The position numbers and the translations under genes were made by a program. Positions 6,240 through 7,269 of a DNA stretch of 7,269 bases are shown here, in pieces. Under the pieces are notes generated by a model. The model saw only the letters and a list, made by a program, of their open reading frames with translations, was not told the origin of the DNA and did not search any database. Position 1 is the first letter of the stretch. Each line of letters starts with the position of its first letter. Source of the DNA: Eubacteriales bacterium (GTDB lineage Bacteria > Bacillota_A > Clostridia > Saccharofermentanales > DTU023); the NCBI GenBank assembly GCA_030532185.1, contig JAUNLO010000007.1:1-7269 (forward strand), written 5' to 3'.

Positions 6240-7269
6240 ATGAAAAAGACCCCTGTTTTCCTGAGCATCCTATTAACTCTTGCTCTTAGTCTGGGACTTT
6301 TCTTAGTACCCACTGCCCCTGTAGCAGCTGAAAGTCTAGAAGGTCCTATTAACATCTATACCCGTGACTCTGCTTCCGGTACTCGCGAAGGCTTTGAAGG
6401 CGTAATCGGCTTCAAGGGCGAACTCGCTGACACCGCTAACGAAGTAAGCTCCAACGGCGACATGGCCGCTAAGGTTGGCCAAGACCTCAATGGTATCGGC
6501 TACGTATCTCTGTCTACTGACTTTGAAGCCAACAACCTCCACCCCGTATCCTACGAAGGCGTTGAGCCCACCGTAGAAAACACCATCTCTGGTGACTACG
6601 CTCTGGCCCGTCCTTTCGCTTACGCTACCCGTGCTGCTGACGACTTCGAATCCGAAGAAAAAGCTCAGCTGGTTGAAGCTTTCGTAGCCTTCATGACCCA
6701 GTCCACCGAAGGTCTGGAAACTGTCCTGGCTGCTGGCGGTATCGTAGATGTTAACGCTGGTACTCCCTGGGATGAGCTCAAGGCCAACTACCCCATCGTA
6801 GACCAAGATAACTCCGGTCTGGAAATCGTAACCGTAGGTTCCACCTCTGTAGAAAAAGTTGTACAGGCCAGCTTAGAAGCCTTCCAACCCCTGGCTGGTA
6901 ACTTCCAATTCCGTATGAACCAAACCGGTTCTGGTGACGGCTGGAAACGCGTACTGGGCGAAGAAAAAGACGGCCCCAACGCTGGTGACCTGGGCTTTGC
7001 CTCCCGCTACTTCAAAGAAGACTCCGAAGCTACCGATCTGGCTGCTCAAACCGGTCTGGTTTGCCAGGACGCTATCGTAGTTGTTACCCACATGGATAAC
7101 GCTGTAGAGAACTTCTCTCAAGACCAGCTCTACGACATCTTCACCGGTGCTGTTGCTAACTGGGAAGAAGTTAAGACTGCTGAAACCACCGCTGCTTCCA
7201 GCCTGGAAGGTCCCATTAACATCTATACCCGTGACTCTGCTTCCGGTACTCGCGAAGGCTTTGAAGGCG
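6240..7269 (+). CDS. Exported PstS-like phosphate-binding protein, permuted lobe order with tandem module repeat (C-terminus beyond window)
   Basis: Predicted to bind phosphate outside the membrane for a PstABC-type transporter or as a scavenger. The 343 residues seen begin with a Sec signal peptide cleaved about after A30 (Pro-Val-Ala-Ala). There is no lipobox cysteine, which is odd for a Gram-positive binding protein. Lobe order is swapped compared with classic PstS. Residues 33-185 match its C-terminal half: Thr-Arg-Asp-Ser-Ala-Ser-Gly-Thr-Arg-Glu near 41-50, then Ser-Asn-Gly-Asp-Met and Gly-Ile-Gly-Tyr-Val-Ser. Residues 193-312 match its N-terminal half: Gly-Ser-Thr-Ser-Val at 200-204, Thr-Gly-Ser-Gly-Asp-Gly at 229-234, Asp-Leu-Gly-Phe-Ala-Ser-Arg at 250-256, and Ile-Phe-Thr-Gly near 300-303. 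At residue 321 the first module begins again almost unchanged, and the window ends. GGAGG, nine bases before the ATG, sets the start. Codon choice in the mature part is strongly restricted, suggesting high expression. Family is sure; copy number and ligand are not proven. Confidence 0.9.
   Translation, partial: MKKTPVFLSILLTLALSLGLFLVPTAPVAAESLEGPINIYTRDSASGTREGFEGVIGFKGELADTANEVSSNGDMAAKVGQDLNGIGYVSLSTDFEANNLHPVSYEGVEPTVENTISGDYALARPFAYATRAADDFESEEKAQLVEAFVAFMTQSTEGLETVLAAGGIVDVNAGTPWDELKANYPIVDQDNSGLEIVTVGSTSVEKVVQASLEAFQPLAGNFQFRMNQTGSGDGWKRVLGEEKDGPNAGDLGFASRYFKEDSEATDLAAQTGLVCQDAIVVVTHMDNAVENFSQDQLYDIFTGAVANWEEVKTAETTAASSLEGPINIYTRDSASGTREGFEG
6333..6402 (+). repeat. First copy of the repeated module start in the phosphate-binder gene
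   Basis: This 70-bp stretch encodes residues 32-54, directly after the signal peptide, and recurs at 7200-7269 in the same frame, 867 bp (289 codons) downstream. The copies differ at three positions, all silent third-codon bases near the 5' end. The last 55 bases (6348-6402) are identical. Confidence 0.95.
7200..7269 (+). repeat. Second copy of the repeated module start, cut by the window end
   Basis: In-frame copy of 6333-6402 that follows a Thr/Ala/Ser-rich linker (about residues 313-320). It opens a second permuted module. Exactly the last 55 bases of the window (7215-7269) are identical to 6348-6402. Confidence 0.95.

Noticed and set aside
6161..7121. Minus-strand reading frames opposite the phosphate-binder gene
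   Set aside because: They arise from strong codon bias of the sense gene and show no domain. The sense frame has clear PstS motifs.
6333..7269. The idea that the permuted order is only a chimeric join of the signal peptide to the middle of a normal PstS gene
   Set aside because: The copies differ at silent sites and differ completely upstream, so a simple join within identical sequence does not explain the first junction. Only the end at 7269 looks like an assembly effect.

Overview
The window looks like a piece of a Bacillota (Clostridia-like, mid-GC) chromosome. The support is strong Shine-Dalgarno sites, an OatA-type wall acyltransferase, a metal-dependent phosphoglycerate mutase, and a PstS-type phosphate binder of a kind I recall from gut Firmicutes. 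I cannot place it at genus level. There are no RNA genes, insertion sequences, CRISPR arrays or phage genes. It reads as ordinary chromosome with unusual surface and membrane proteins.

Layout. Positions 1-874 (minus) hold the N-terminal 291 residues of a secreted protein of unknown function. Upstream of it, in the same direction, lies a 735-residue membrane acyltransferase with an extracellular SGNH esterase-like domain (1036-3243, minus). A 218-bp divergent spacer carrying a 17-bp tandem repeat separates this from a plus-strand gene (3462-4196). That gene encodes an Arg/Pro-rich then Tyr/Gly/Gln-repeat protein with one C-terminal membrane segment. A strong intrinsic terminator (4257-4293) lies between it and the convergent gpmI gene (4292-5914, minus), a complete 540-residue cofactor-independent phosphoglycerate mutase with every catalytic residue in place. 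A 325-bp divergent spacer holds a good promoter for gpmI and a probable Pho box plus -10 element for the last gene. That gene (6240 to the window end, plus) is an exported phosphate-binding (PstS-like) protein. Its lobes are in permuted order, and a second copy of its module begins just before the window stops.

How the genes fit together. Three of the five genes act outside the membrane: wall modification, an unknown secreted protein, and phosphate capture. One is a membrane-anchored low-complexity protein and one is central glycolysis. No single operon links them. The acyltransferase and the secreted protein may be co-transcribed; the others have their own control regions.

Most interesting points. 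(1) The phosphate binder is built from 867-bp (289-residue) tandem units in permuted lobe order and has no lipobox cysteine. (2) The window ends exactly where a 55-bp perfect copy of the start of the first unit is completed, which suggests an assembly break in a longer repeat array. (3) The Tyr/Gly/Gln protein resembles, in composition and layout, the eukaryotic FUS-type low-complexity proteins that form condensates, but it is anchored to a bacterial membrane.
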